This document shows positions 1 through 9,920 of a stretch of DNA of 64,000 nt, one piece after another. Below the pieces are notes generated by a model. It was not told the origin of the DNA. It made no database searches and saw only the letters and a list, made by a program, of their open reading frames with translations. The stretch's first letter is position 1; the number at the start of each line of letters is the position of its first letter. Where the stretch lies: contig CM059187.1 in the NCBI GenBank assembly GCA_030323885.1, positions 132,892,029-132,956,028 on the forward strand, given 5' to 3'. Both the position numbers and the translations under genes were made by a program. The DNA comes from Branchipolynoe longqiensis. Lineage: Eukaryota; Annelida; Polychaeta; Phyllodocida; Polynoidae.

Positions 1-615
1 GCGAGCTTTGTTAGAGTCTCCGCGGAGCTTGAAGGTGTCAAAATGTCCTTTGACATTCTTCCTCAAAAGCGTGCAGGTGTTGATGCGCCGCTTTCTGACC
101 GTCCTGATCTTCTTTGCGACCTTAACGGTGATGTTAGCAAAGGTACCGGGATGTGGGTCATCCGATTCGGACTGCGTGGTAGTCGAATGATCGGAGGAGT
201 CAGAGGAAGAAGACTTTGACTTCTTCTTCTTTGATTTGGACTTTTTCTTTGTCCTTCTGACCTTCTGGACCTTGTTCCTGGCCTTATAGTACTCATCTCC
301 GCCAGACGAGTACTTTTTGGGGTGTTTTCGTTTGCGCCCCAAGGCCACCTCCGAGTCGGTTGTTGGTTGGTCCGACAGATCCTCCCAATCCGATGGTTCT
401 GATGGGGAGGCATCTGCCTTTGTTGACGTTTTGGGCGTAGGGAGCAGCTGTTGCAGTTGCTCCCGTATGAGCTTGACCATCTGCTCATTCGCCACCAGCT
501 GCGAGGGTCCCGGTTCAGGGGAGCGATCACGTGACGCGGCGGACTGGCGTCCCGAGGCCGCGTCCCCTTCACTGAGGGTATGTGGTGCACCCGTGTCACC
601 CCGCTTCGCGGCCAT
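1..615 (-). CDS. DIRS-type gag-like protein, partial (C-terminus beyond window)
   Basis: Reading the minus strand from the ATG at 615-613 gives an uninterrupted frame of 205 codons to the window edge, so the protein is cut by the window and not by a stop. It begins MAAKRGDTGAP, matching the MATKRG start of the gag-like ORF at 13026. Further in it shares SSGGDEYYKARNKVQK with the SSGDDYTKARKKV stretch of that ORF, then a Lys-rich tract, a Ser/Asp tract (SSSSDSSDHS) and KGHFDTFK against KGHFNTFK. An acidic/Ser-rich N-terminus, a basic Lys block and a conserved core are typical of DIRS gag-like ORF1 proteins, which are thought to bind element RNA. Another frame on the same strand is also open but has no such homology. 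Function is inferred from family; the homology to the second copy is direct. Confidence 0.85.
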   Translation of the reverse strand, partial: MAAKRGDTGAPHTLSEGDAASGRQSAASRDRSPEPGPSQLVANEQMVKLIREQLQQLLPTPKTSTKADASPSEPSDWEDLSDQPTTDSEVALGRKRKHPKKYSSGGDEYYKARNKVQKVRRTKKKSKSKKKKSKSSSSDSSDHSTTTQSESDDPHPGTFANITVKVAKKIRTVRKRRINTCTLLRKNVKGHFDTFKLRGDSNKAR

Positions 616-938
616 CCTGAGGGTTCTGAAAACAACCAAAAGGCGTTTTTTAAAACCACAACTCAAGGAAACTGAACCAATGGAACAGTGCTATGAGGCC
701 GGAGGGTCATTCAGGGGTAATAAAACTGTATTTACACCAGTTTTAACCCAGGCGTGTGTAAGCTAAAGTATCGGAGGTATGACGGTCGCAAGCGAGCCGA
801 ACCAACGCGGGGCGGGACCAGTGTAGATCCCGCCCACACTCTCTGTACCATAGACTTCTCCCACCTGTGGCTACGACACCAACAAGTTGGAGAAAATATT
901 ATGATACTCGGAGGTACGCCTCAGAAAAAACTATCATA

Positions 939-1064
939 GCGACGAAATGGCTCCAGCCAACATGTCTCTCCGTTGGGCAACGGGCGGCAATTTCTACCTA
1001 AGCGACGAAATGACCCATGTCAACATGTCTCTCCGTTCGGCAACGGGCGGCAAAAACAAAATGG
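939..1064. repeat. Two 63-bp tandem repeats in the DIRS copy 1 leader
   Basis: GCGACGAAATG occurs at 939 and 1002, and CATGTCTCTCCGTT at 961 and 1024, a period of 63 bases. Each unit carries CCGTTGGGCAACGG or a one-base variant, which can form a 5-bp stem. It lies in the untranslated leader between the element's end and its gag ORF. A promoter or packaging role is possible but unsupported. Confidence 0.8.
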
Positions 1065-1351
1065 ATGCCTCAATCTACGGCACCGGCTAAACAACACGCT
1101 TGAGAATATTACTTATTATCAAATAAGATACAGACAACAAGTCTATAAGCGTGTGCTATGTGTATTCATAAACAATCTTGCCAGTTTATGTTCCGGTACT
1201 TACAGTAGAAAGAGTAGTAATCCGTGTGAAAAACTGCTGAGCTGCTCGTAACGTTCCTCCAGTTATGAGCGGAATATGCTAATTGCTGAACCCGGATGTT
1301 GCTTCCTTCTCCCTCGGCCTCGAGTAGCCGAGGCGTTGTACCGAGGTAAAA

Positions 1352-2164
1352 TATATATATATACATCATCGCAGTGGTGACAGGGGGCGACACAATCGTT
1401 CCAGTTGCATGGTCAATGAACAATTAATAATAGATCAGCAAAGTAGGTGACTTGCAATATGAAACGGAGTGAACGCTTCCGAATAATTATACCTTTATAA
1501 TGCTCATACATCACAGATTTTGGATGAGGGGAGGGGGGGGGGGTGTTGTAGACTAGCACAGGGCGAGTGACTGACATGGTTGTCACGGAGCGTCACACTG
1601 CGCATGACGCTCCGTGACCGGGACGCCAGCCTATCGTCTGCCGTCGGATGCCGAGTTGCGCGCGCCTCACCCAGCGCGGAGGTGAACGGCGAGGTCAAAG
1701 GTCACGCAGGTCAGACTATTCTGGGCACCAGCCAGACTGCCATCTGTGTCTGTGTGTGGCACATGCGCGCGCGCCGCGCCGCGGTGCGGTGTGTGTGTGT
1801 GTGGTTTTGCGAGTGAGTTGTTGGGTGGGGGAGTGTGGTGTGTGGCGGCAGTACGGCGAGTGTGTGTGGGGGATGGGAGGGGGGGTGGATGAAAGGGGGA
1901 GGGGTGAGTGGATTGGTGCATGCACATCGACACACGAAATCGCCATTGTAAAACTAAAAAGTGTCGAAAGGCATATTCTTGATTGTTTTGGGAAAAAAGA
2001 CCCAATCTATTCACGAATTGTGTATTCACTATTGGGTGTGGCACTCGTTCAGCCTTTTATTCACAGGGTTTTATTATCTGCATTATTTAGGTGCTTTTGT
2101 GCTTTGGGCGTGACGATGGGCGGGGGGGGGGTGCGAGCAATATTTGCTAAAACACGTGTCTAGC
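1352..2164. other. Non-coding, G/T-rich low-complexity stretch
   Basis: It begins with (TA)n next to the DIRS end. It includes a run of G near 1537 and GT/GGGT-rich DNA at about 1740-1920. Open frames here on both strands follow the biased composition and show no protein features. No gene or known repeat recognised. Confidence 0.5.
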
Positions 2165-2518
2165 TTAAAATTGCATAGTCCGATGGCTTTGAGTTTCTGT
2201 CATTTTCTGAGATAAATGCATTAAATTGATCATTATAAGCTACCTCCCTTTAGGTTGAAGTAACTTTTAGTTTAAATGGCTAACTTTGGAGATATTTGAA
2301 GTGACAACATGCCAAATTAATTTAGGCTAGAACGCCAAAACTCTGATGCCATAGGCTTATGCAGTAACAGGTTCTATTAAATTGACTCCCCATGCCCTTC
2401 TATGTGACAACAAATGCTTAATAACTGTACCAGTATCTAAGATAAATATATAGAATCAAATCTAGGATAATATTTTGGTTTTGAAAATGTGATGCTTCAT
2501 CGGACTATGCAACTTTAA
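2165..2518 (+). mobile_element. MITE-1 copy (354 bp, TIR DNA element)
   Basis: The ends are TTAAAATTGCATAGTCCGATG and the inverted CATCGGACTATGCAACTTTAA. At least seven other copies or fragments in the window share these ends and internal phrases such as GAGTTTCTGTCATTTTCTGAGATAAAT. There is no coding capacity, so it is a non-autonomous element. TTAA at both ends may be part of the target site. Confidence 0.85.
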
Positions 2519-2699
2519 GGCCCATTTATACTTTACACCGGTTAGCGCCGTGTGATGACGCAAAACGGTGGGGGGTGCTCCGAGTGGAACGTCGCCGTGA
2601 AAGTCTGAATGTTTTGATGCACACAGTCGCTAACGTCGACCTATTTTCCAGGCTCTATTCTTGTTATCTATTTGCGTGCCAATCTGTTTGTTTCTTCTA

Positions 2700-2779
2700 T
2701 TAAAGTTGCATAGTCCGATGGTTTTAAGTTTCTGGCATTTTCTGAATTAAATATATTCGGTTGGACATTATGATCTACC
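2700..2779 (+). mobile_element. MITE-1 fragment, interrupted by another element
   Basis: The first ~80 bases of MITE-1 in the same orientation as the copy at 2165. It stops at TGATCTACC, where a TTA-target element begins. The missing half could not be identified with confidence on the far side. Confidence 0.75.
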
Positions 2780-2782
2780 TTA

Positions 2783-3262
2783 TGGGGCTGTCACACTACG
2801 ACGCTTCTTACTGGCGACCCGTGAACGTGTGTTGATTTTGGGCGATAATTACGGAAACGTCGAGACATGATGGGCGCACGTTATGCGCACGTCGGTACAC
2901 ATCGGTACACTACCTTTGACGTTGACGGTCAGCGGGCAACGTCAGCGCGTGTTATTGGTCGCTGAATGTTTTCAACATGTCAATAAAAAAAAAACGACCA
3001 CCAGCGCGCGCAAATTTATTGGTAAGGACGTTAGGAGGATGTTAGGCGCATGTCGAGATCCATTGGAAGCACCCGAATAACGTTATGGGAATGCTAGGCA
3101 GATGTCGTGCGCGCGGGTGGGTCTCCACACGTTGCGCCAAATGGTTGCTTTCTTGTTTTACGTCCTACCAACATCTAAGGTGATATGAGCACGTCGCGCT
3201 AAACTTTTTTTTTTTTTTCCCTCACTCGTCGACACATGTTGGCCGCGCACTAACAACATGCT
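2783..3262 (-). mobile_element. TTA-target TIR element, copy 1 (truncated)
   Basis: It starts TGGGGCTGTCACACTACGAC directly after TTA (2780-2782). The same TIR ends the complete copy at 18770-19331, relative to which this one is inverted. Internal agreement includes GAATAACGTTATG, CACACGTTGCGCCAA and many ACGT-type words. The distal TIR is not found; homology fades near 3262. It carries a SINE tail at the same internal site as the other copy. Confidence 0.7.
3143..3195 (-). mobile_element. SINE-A tail captured inside the TTA element
   Basis: Reads TTTTACGTCCTACCAACATC then TAAGGTGATAT, the reverse complement of the SINE-A 3' end. It is flanked by GCGCCAAA and GCGCTAAAC. The copy at 18770 has the same insertion at the same site, so the tail was present before the two copies separated. 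Confidence 0.75.
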
Positions 3263-3828
3263 ACTCACACTCTGCACCAATATGATAGTTTCAAAAGTGA
3301 ATATCTTCAAATTTTACTCCTTTAATTTCTGTCATAGTTCATACACATCGGCACACATCAGTGGCTCACTGCCTTTTCCAATACCCGACTCAACCTCGTT
3401 CTAATGCCTAATTAGGTCACGTGTGAATAGTGTGAATGGTCGGGCCCCTTTGTTTTGCCCTCGACACCGTTTTCAGCGCTTGCACAGTCGGATGATATCA
3501 TTTTTAATCTACTGGTCGTTCCGACGTATGGAATCGCTGACCTTGAAAGTTCAACATAGTTGAACTCTGGTTAAGGCTTGCGCCGTGTTGCGCCGTGTTG
3601 CGCCGCGACACGCCGTCAAAAGTATTAACGGGCCTTCTAGAAGGTGAGGTAGACTCACACACCAACTCCCGCGCGCACACTCTCACGCACACACGCGCAA
3701 GCGCACTCACGCAATGAAATGCACTGATGACTTACCAAACACTAATACGGCAAATGTGTTAATAATTGAAAACATTAATCATTTTAGACTGGCACGACGA
3801 AGTGCACTTAACGCTGCAATTGTCAAAT
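3263..3828. other. No gene seen
   Basis: Unique-looking DNA. The only notable detail is three adjacent 10-mers, GCGCCGTGTT twice and then GCGCCGCGAC, at about 3579-3608, followed by a CA/CG-rich microsatellite at 3670-3710. Confidence 0.4.
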
Positions 3829-4328
3829 CACCCCCCCCCCCACCCTACACCCCGCTCCCTCCCCCCACCACCCTACACCACGCTCCCCCCCCACCACCCT
3901 ACACCCCGCTCCCTCCCCCCACCACCCTACACCACGCTCCCTCCCCCCACCACCCTACACCCCGATCCCCCCCACCACCCTGATCCCTCCCCCCCACCCC
4001 GCTCCCTCCCCCCCCCCCACCACCTTACACCCCGTTGCCTCCCCCCCACCCCGATCCCTCCCCCCACCACCCTGATCCCTCCCCCCCACCACCCTACACC
4101 CCGCTCCCTCCCCCCACCACCATACCCCCCGATCCCTCCCCCCCACCACCCTGATCCCCCCACCACCCTACACCCAACTCCCTCCCCCCCACCACCCTAC
4201 ACCCCGCTCCCCCCACCACCATACCCCCGCTCCCTCCCCCCACCACCCTACACCCCACTCCCTCCCCCACCACCCTACACCCACACAAACCTCCCACCAC
4301 CACCATCACCACCATCACCACCATCACC
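3829..4328. repeat. C-rich minisatellite
   Basis: Irregular tandem units of roughly 14-28 bases built from CCCCCCACCACCCTACACC and CCGCTCCCT, ending in (CACCAT)n. Pro-rich and Gly-rich open frames on the two strands are by-products of the repeat. Confidence 0.9.
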
Positions 4329-5145
4329 CTGTCTGCACCTTTTGAAGGCATTGTTGATAGATGCCGGATAAATCTCTGTGGTGTGAGTTTGGGCTAACTT
4401 ACACACACACACCTCAATGCATTTTAAAACAATAATACAATCTAAACACCCGGTCACCTGATTCATTTAAAATAGTAGCTACTATAAATGTCACGACATT
4501 GATGTTGGACATAATGTGTTATCATACGACTTTGCAATGTATTGTATATCAAATCGAGGCCCTTTTTTAATATAGTAACATTGGAGTGTTGTTAATTGCA
4601 TCCACAATTCCACATTCTTGCGCTTGTATATAATTATATTTGTTGTGTAGTGTAAGCGAATTGTTAGTGTTCACAGATGGGGCTTTTGTCGGAGGTTGCA
4701 TTGTAAGCCACGTGGCAGTATCGCTCAGTGCGGATGCACGTGGTATCACCAATTCGCCAACAACTCACAGTTAAAAGAATTTCTTAAATAAGTTAAAAGA
4801 GAACAAAATGCACCCACATGGTCAACGTGACAAAAGCATCAATGAGAATGAAATAGCTCTAATTAGATTGTTTTTCTTAGAATTTCAGCAAGGTAAAAGA
4901 TAACGGTTTAGTTGATGCACAGTGATGCACCCTCCTTATTTTATGCTATTATACCATTTTTGCCGGTTTTATAAGTGAATCGCCCAAACCAGGAAGAATA
5001 GAGTATGGATGGAGGAGAGGTGAATGGTTGGGGCTTAAGGGAGGGGGGGGGGTGTGAGCGGAGGGACGGGATAGGGTGTCAAGTCGAGCCCCCCTCCCCT
5101 CCCCCCAAATATTAAATCCTTCTGTAATGGCCTATGGTCTGCTAT
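4329..5145. other. No gene seen
   Basis: AT-rich sequence with a G-run near 5040 and a C-run near 5090. No repeat with another copy in the window and no convincing protein. Confidence 0.4.
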
Positions 5146-5402
5146 TCCACAGCAATGACTTACACACTTGATACTTGTCACTTCCTATCCAGGCATTCGG
5201 CATTAGGAGAAGGCAAGGACTGGTTGGCTCGGTGTCAGGATAATAGTGTGACTGAGTGCGATATCGGGCCATGGTACTGGTGGCTTAGTCTCCCATTGGG
5301 GCAACACTATAAAGTTACCATGAGCGCGCACCATTACAAGTCAGTACCAGTCCTAGTATGACTTTAGGTGTTGCCAGGATTTTAAACCTTCAACAACCAA
5401 CC
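5146..5402 (+). mobile_element. SINE-A, body and tail only
   Basis: Starts at the post-tRNA segment (CAATGACTTA...GATACTTGTCACTTCC) and ends TGTTGCCAGGATTTTAAACC. The tRNA head is absent. Diverged from consensus (AGTATGACTTTAGGTG). Confidence 0.85.
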
Positions 5403-5903
5403 ATCTAGCCGTCCTGAACATAGACACCACCCACATCTATTTTACACGTCTAGTCTACAACAGGGACTATGCTACCTGGACCAGACGGGATGGCCGAATG
5501 AGTTAGAGCGTCCGTCTCCCGTGTTGGTAGATCGTGGGGTCATGGGTTCGAACCCTGGTCGAGTCAAACCAATGACTTAAAAATTGATAATTGTTGCTTC
5601 CTAGCCTGGCGCTCGGCATTATTAGGATAGGGAAAGGACTGGTTAGTTCAGTGTCAGGATAATGTGACTGAGTGGGATATCAGGTCATGGTGCTGGTGGC
5701 CTGTTCTTCGAGAGGGGCAGCACTATAAAGTCACCATGAGTGCACACTGTCACAAGTCGGTACCCGTCCTGATATGACCTTAGATGTTGCTAGGACGTAA
5801 AACAACAACAAACAAACAAACCAACCAGCTAGTCGTCCTGTACATAGACACCACCCACATCTATTTTACAAGTCTAGTCCACAACAGGGACTATGCTACG
5901 TAG
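5400..5903 (+). repeat. Segmental repeat enclosing a SINE-A
   Basis: About 75 bases beginning CGTCCTGAACATAGACACCA at about 5412 recur as CGTCCTGTACATAGACACCA at about 5837, including ACAACAGGGACTATGCTAC in both. Each copy directly follows a SINE-A, so SINE plus flank was probably duplicated in tandem with a period near 425 bases. Confidence 0.75.
5481..5821 (+). mobile_element. SINE-A, full length, head L
   Basis: tRNA-like head CCAGACGGGATGGCCGAATG with box A (TGGCCGAATGAG) and box B (GGTTCGAACCC), the body, a 3' stem-loop and (CAAA)n. This is a good reference copy for the family. The head has no standard tRNA 3' end and is fused to the body, so it is not a tRNA gene. Confidence 0.93.
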
Positions 5904-6107
5904 CAACGACTGCCTATCAATCAGCCATAGGATCTCCCTAGACTACAATAGGGTAGTGATGAATCGTCCTCAGGATGCTCTTGATGTAGCTAATGAGAGA
6001 ACAGACATGGTATTTATTCCCATGAATAGAGGATTCCCACCACAACCCGGTCTCTGACGGTAGTGACAAGAATTGGTTGTTGAAATTTTACGTCCTAGCA
6101 ACATCTA

Positions 6108-6588
6108 ATGCCCCAGTCACACCTACCCGGATCAGAGGCCGGACGAGCCCCGGACCGTCATCCGGGGTGGTCCGTGGCGATCCGGGGTGATCCATGGCTC
6201 GTCCATGGCTGGTCGGGGTGATCTGGCGTGATCCAGCATGATCCGTGGCTGGTCGGTGGTCTGCCCCGGATGTTTTAAAATGTTTAAAACATCCGGGGTT
6301 GTCACGGGCATCCGGGCTCAGTCTGGCATGGTAGTAGTAGTAGTAGTAGTAGCTAAACAGCCCCGGACCACCCCAGGACATCCCGGACAGGCCCCAGTTC
6401 ACCACCGGACTACCCGGACCACCCCCGGACCACCCCCGGATCGCACCGGCCGGGTACGCGTGACCGCGAGGTAAAGAAGACAAAAAAAGCGATTTTATCC
6501 GGGGCTGTCCGGGACAGTCCGGGCGACTGGTCCGGGGGTGGTCCGGCTAAAAATCCGTGGTTCGTCCGGGTAGGTGTGACCGGGGCTT
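6108..6588. mobile_element. GC-rich TIR element, TA target (481 bp)
   Basis: The ends are ATGCCCCAGTCACACCTACC and the inverse GGTAGGTGTGACCGGGGCTT, flanked by TA on both sides. The interior is dense in CCGGGG/CCCCGG and GATCC/GGATC words in both orientations, so it could fold over much of its length. It has a (GTA)n run near 6330-6351. There is no coding capacity, so it is a non-autonomous DNA element of unassigned superfamily. Confidence 0.8.
6264..6298. repeat. Perfect 16-bp hairpin
   Basis: CCCCGGATGTTTTAAA, spacer ATG, then the exact reverse complement. It lies near the middle of the GC-rich TIR element. Confidence 0.95.
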
Positions 6589-6769
6589 TAGGTCGTATCA
6601 GGACGACCTTCTGGGTAGAAATTCACTCTGCAGCATTCTTTGTGAAAAAGGTCATATAAGGTCATTTCCACCACTAACCCACCTGATGGAAGTAGCAGCT
6701 TGCTGTGCAGCAAGGTCTGCGGAAAAGGTCTCATAGGTCATTTCCACCACCAACCGCACCATTTGATGT

Positions 6770-7050
6770 GGCGTTCTCTGTGGCGGAGTGGTTAGAGTGT
6801 CTGACATTTTTTCTAGGTCAGACTCCTAATCTGAGGGTCGGCGGTTCGATTCCCCATGCCCCCAGCTCTGCCAATTTGGATTTCCACCGCTGTGTATAAC
6901 TTACAGCGTCATCAAAGGCCGGTTGCTCTCATAACATGTCTATGTGGTGTGGGAGGTTAAAAATCCCTTGGGTCGGTAAAAGTGTAGGCTCGTCTATGAC
7001 TGAAATTTCCCCTGCTTAAACAACTAATGGACCCAAAAAAAAAAAAAAAA
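6770..7050 (+). mobile_element. SINE-B with poly-A tail
   Basis: tRNA-like head TGTGGCGGAGTGGTTAGAGT with box B-like GGTTCGATTCC, then a body containing GTGTATAACTTACAGCGTCA, ending in about 18 A. A 16-bp TSD (CCGCACCATTTGATGT) lies at 6754-6769 and 7396-7411, enclosing this SINE together with the SINE-A that follows. Confidence 0.85.
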
Positions 7051-7395
7051 ATTGTTTGTTTGTTTGTTGTTGTTTTACATCCTAGCAACATCTAAGGTCA
7101 TATCAGGACGGGTACCGACTTGTGACAGTGCGCACTCATGGTGAATTTATAGTGCTGTCCCACTGGGAAACCAGGCCGCCAGCACCATGACCTGATATCC
7201 CACTCAGTCACATTATCCTGACACTGAGCACACCAGTCCTTGCCCTATCCTAATAATGCCGAGCGCCTGGCTAGGAAGTGACAAGTATCAATTTTAAAGT
7301 CCTTGGTTTGACTCGACCGGGACTCGAACCCACGACCCACGATCTACCAGCACGGGAGACGGACGCTCTAACTCATTCGGCCATCCCGTCTGGTC
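7051..7395 (-). mobile_element. SINE-A, full length, head L
   Basis: Inverted copy from the (TTTG)n tail at 7051 to the head CCAGACGGGATGGCC ending at about 7395. It sits between the A-tail of SINE-B and that SINE's distal target repeat, so it either inserted into the tail or arrived with it. Confidence 0.92.
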
Positions 7396-7477
7396 CCGCA
7401 CCATTTGATGTCAGTGGCAAGGCAGCTCGCTGTGCAGCTTGCACTGTGAAAAAGGTCTCCTCTAATGAATTGACCGG

Positions 7478-7646
7478 GCGCGGTAGCCTAATCGGTAGAG
7501 CGTGGGCCTCGCGTGCGGAAGGTCGGGAGTTCGGTTCTCGGTCGAGTCAACCCAACGACTTTAAAAATTGATACTGCCACAATACGGTAGCTGTCCCGAT
7601 ATGGCCTTAGATGTTGCCAGCACATGAAACTTCAACAACCAACCAA
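7478..7646 (+). mobile_element. SINE-A, head A, internally deleted
   Basis: Head GACCGGGCGCGGTAGCCTAA...GGTCGGGAGTTCGGTTCTC, joined at about 7575 directly to the 3' segment GTCCCGATATGGCC...AACCTTCAAC-like tail. About 170 bases of body are missing. Confidence 0.85.
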
Positions 7647-8175
7647 TTTAATGATTTGTATTTCATAATAAAATCGGTTCTGTTTGCATATATTCAAGTC
7701 TTTACTGGGCCTTATAATAGCTAAATATCCAGTTTGTTTTCGTTACTTGAGGTTTTGCATCTTAGCAACATCTCAAGTCATATATATGCTCCTGTGGCAT
7801 ACAATTGCGAATCACGGTGTTGCTTGCATTCTTTTTTAATGCAGTCGCAATCAAGACAGTTAGTTCCGTAATATAGAAAATGCACAATTGGATAGAAATA
7901 GGCAATTTCAAAACTTATTATGTATTAACATGTGCCGGCTAATAGAGATATAATAATAGTCATATTCTGGCAATATTTCCATTTTATTCATAACTAGAGT
8001 GTTAGTTAATACATGACTGTCCTTATTTCTAGAAAAGCGCTTCTGCTGAACCGACTGCAAATAGTTGACCAGATTTCTATAAATAAAAGTATCTATGCAA
8101 CAATAGAGATTGTGTAACCAACCTTCTCCTATTAAGCGAAACATTATTGACTTGCTAAAATAGCATTCATGTCGG
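7647..8175. other. No gene seen; one degraded SINE-A tail
   Basis: AT-rich. TTTTGCATCTTAGCAACATC at about 7752-7771 followed by TCAAGTCATAT is a SINE-A tail in minus orientation. Nothing else recognised. Confidence 0.5.
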
Positions 8176-8290
8176 CTTTATAGTATTGCCCAACTGGGAT
8201 CCTAGTAATGCGGAGTGCTAGTCAGTGTAATGACACATATTAATGCTCTAGGTCTGTGGTCTAACTCAGCCTGGGATTGATCCCACGAAG
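8176..8290 (-). mobile_element. SINE-A, degenerate and deleted
   Basis: CTTTATAGTATTGCCCAACTGGGA, followed by AATGCGGAGTGCTAG and CCTGGGATTGATCCCACGA, follows the inverted SINE-A order with the central part missing. Confidence 0.6.
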
Positions 8291-8455
8291 TGGCGGCCCT
8301 ACCTAGTAGGCCACCAATTGTCGTATACTAATATATATTGAGTGTTTCAGTTTAGGGATGTATATTTCCTTCTTATTTTTCCCTTGAAGATTTATACTGT
8401 CTATCATGGATAAGTTTGAATAGACTTGTTTTCACCATTAGACAGTTTGTCGATA

Positions 8456-8690
8456 GAAAGTCTGACCCTACACTTTTACTGGACCAATGGATTTTTAACC
8501 TCCCACACCACACAGACATGGTATGAGAGCAACTGGCCTTTGATGACGCTGTAAGTTATACACAGCGGTGGAAATCCAAAGTGGCAGAGGTGGGGGCACA
8601 GGGAATCGAACACTGACATTCAAATTAGGAGTCTGACCTAGAAAAAAGTCAGACACTCTACCCACTCCGCCACAGAGAGACCCATTGATG
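8456..8690 (-). mobile_element. SINE-B, second copy
   Basis: On the minus strand it reads TCTCTGTGGCGGAGTGGGTA, TCTAGGTCAGACTCCTAAT, GTGTATAACTTACAGCGTCA and AAAAATCCATTGG, the same order as the copy at 6770. The A-tail is lost. Confidence 0.85.
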
Positions 8691-8852
8691 TACACAACTC
8701 TACAGCACTTTAATGATTGATAATGTAAAGGGGGCAGCACATGTTTACAATCAATGGGACACTTCAGACAAACAAAAATAGAACCACATACGCACAATGC
8801 ACGTTAATGCAATTGCATATTGAACTATTTTAAGAGCGCAGCTGAATATCAC

Positions 8853-9267
8853 ATGAAATGTTGCCAGGACGTAAAACTCCAACAACCGTCTGTGATGCTC
8901 GCTGCTCTCTTCTCACCTCTCGGTGAGTCAGCGCTGTGCAAACCTTTTCACCCACCCACTCACCCTCCATACACCTTTCGCTTTGTTTCCTTCAGAGGGC
9001 CGGGCCCAGGCCCTGACACTGCTGTATTTCCTTGAATAAACATTTGTTACCAGCGCTTCCTGTATGTGTCATGCATTTGCCGAATCAACAGACGCTATGG
9101 ATGTTGCCTTAGCAACTGTATAGAATGGAATAAGATCCTGCACCGTCTTTATTCTAGAACTGTCTTCTATACCCTCTTCTTTTTAGTCGTCAACATTTCT
9201 ATGTCTATTGTCTATGCTTCTGGCAATTCTGTTATGTATGTTTCTGGCAATTCTATTGCGCATACCA
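8853..9267. other. Degraded SINE-A end, then no gene seen
   Basis: ATGTTGCCAGGACGTAAAAC at 8859 is a SINE-A 3' end. The rest, to 9267, has (TTTCTGGCAATTCT) repeated twice near 9218-9255 and is otherwise unremarkable. Confidence 0.5.
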
Positions 9268-9920
9268 TTAGGAGTTCCAGACCAAAGAGTGAGAAACGTG
9301 ATATTTGTCCCTTCGTTGCCTGGTAATCAACAGTACCATGGTAGGCAATAGATAAAGGATTCACCCCGTACTTGCAGTACATGGGTGTATACCAACCGTA
9401 TATAAAAGCTGTCGAAAAGGTGGGGAAATGAAATGAGAGCCGAAATCCACAATCTAAGAGGCAACATTCATATTTCCCCGCTACCTCTTGAGTTGAAAAA
9501 TATAATAAAACATCTAGTTTAATAGAATTTAAAAGTGAAATCGATGGCGTTCTATCGACGCCATATTGTCGTTTTGCATTCTCTCCCATTTCACCAACTC
9601 TGTGCTGATATAAGTAGCCATTTGATATTGGAGCCAGGCATTCTACTTCCTGTTCCATACTAAAGCTATTTTCTTCAGTATTTAGACTACATTGTCTTTC
9701 ACCAGTGTACTACAAGTATGGGGTGAATCTTTTATCTAGGTAGGCAAAGGCTAGTTGGCTCTGTATCAGGATAATGCGACTGAGTAGAATATCTAGGCCA
9801 TGGTGCCAGCAGCAAGTTATCCCAATGAAGACATCACTATGACGTCACCAACAGCTCATGCACACCGTCAGAGAGTCGCCATAGATGTTGCTAGGATGTA
9901 AAACCCCCCAACAAACAAAC
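9268..9920 (+). mobile_element. SINE-A interrupted by a hAT-like MITE
   Basis: Left part GTGATATTTGTCCCTTC...GCCTGG (about 9296-9348) and right part GGCAAAGGCTAGTTGGCTCT to GTTGCTAGGATGTAAAAC (9742-9920) are consecutive pieces of the SINE body. They are separated by a 390-bp element. Confidence 0.75.
9349..9738. mobile_element. hAT-like MITE (390 bp) with 9-bp TSD
   Basis: The TIRs are TAGATAAAGGATTCACCCCG and the inverse GGGGTGAATCTTTTATCTA. The flanks GGTAGGCAA are identical at 9340-9348 and 9739-9747. An 8-9 bp duplication and short TIRs suggest the hAT group, without proof. A 148-codon minus-strand frame overlapping it has no recognisable protein features. Confidence 0.85.

Larger units (their letters stand above)
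1..1351 (-). mobile_element. DIRS-type retrotransposon copy 1, left part
   Basis: The element's left end lies at about 1351 and it runs leftwards out of the window. On the minus strand the end reads TTTTACCTCGGTACAACGCC, then GAGGGAGAAGGAAGCA, then CAGCAATTAGCATA. These match the left terminal repeat at 11910-11985 block by block, with divergence between. The gag-like ORF starts 736 bases in from the end; in copy 2 that distance is about 1.1 kb. The end abuts a (TA)n run, as in copy 2. The recombinase and right end lie outside the window, so intactness cannot be judged. Confidence 0.85.
6073..6605 (-). mobile_element. SINE-A tail interrupted by a GC-rich TIR element
   Basis: TTTTACGTCCTAGCAACATC at 6088-6105 resumes as GGTCGTATCAGGACG at 6591-6605. 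Only the 3' stem-loop and tail of the SINE are present. The TIR element at 6108-6588 sits in the loop sequence. Confidence 0.8.
6641..7455 (+). repeat. Short tandem repeat (~77 bp) split by SINE insertions
   Basis: GGTCATTTCCACCAC recurs about 77 bases apart near 6660 and 6737. GCAGCTTGCTGTGCAG and GTGAAAAAGGTC recur on both sides of the 6770-7395 insertion. The host DNA was therefore a small tandem repeat before the SINEs landed. Confidence 0.7.

Noticed and set aside
1648..2163. 171-codon plus-strand frame
   Set aside because: Runs across GT-rich low-complexity DNA, several overlapping frames are open, no domain.
9212..9658. 148-codon minus-strand frame
   Set aside because: Overlaps a MITE and its host SINE, with no features beyond chance.
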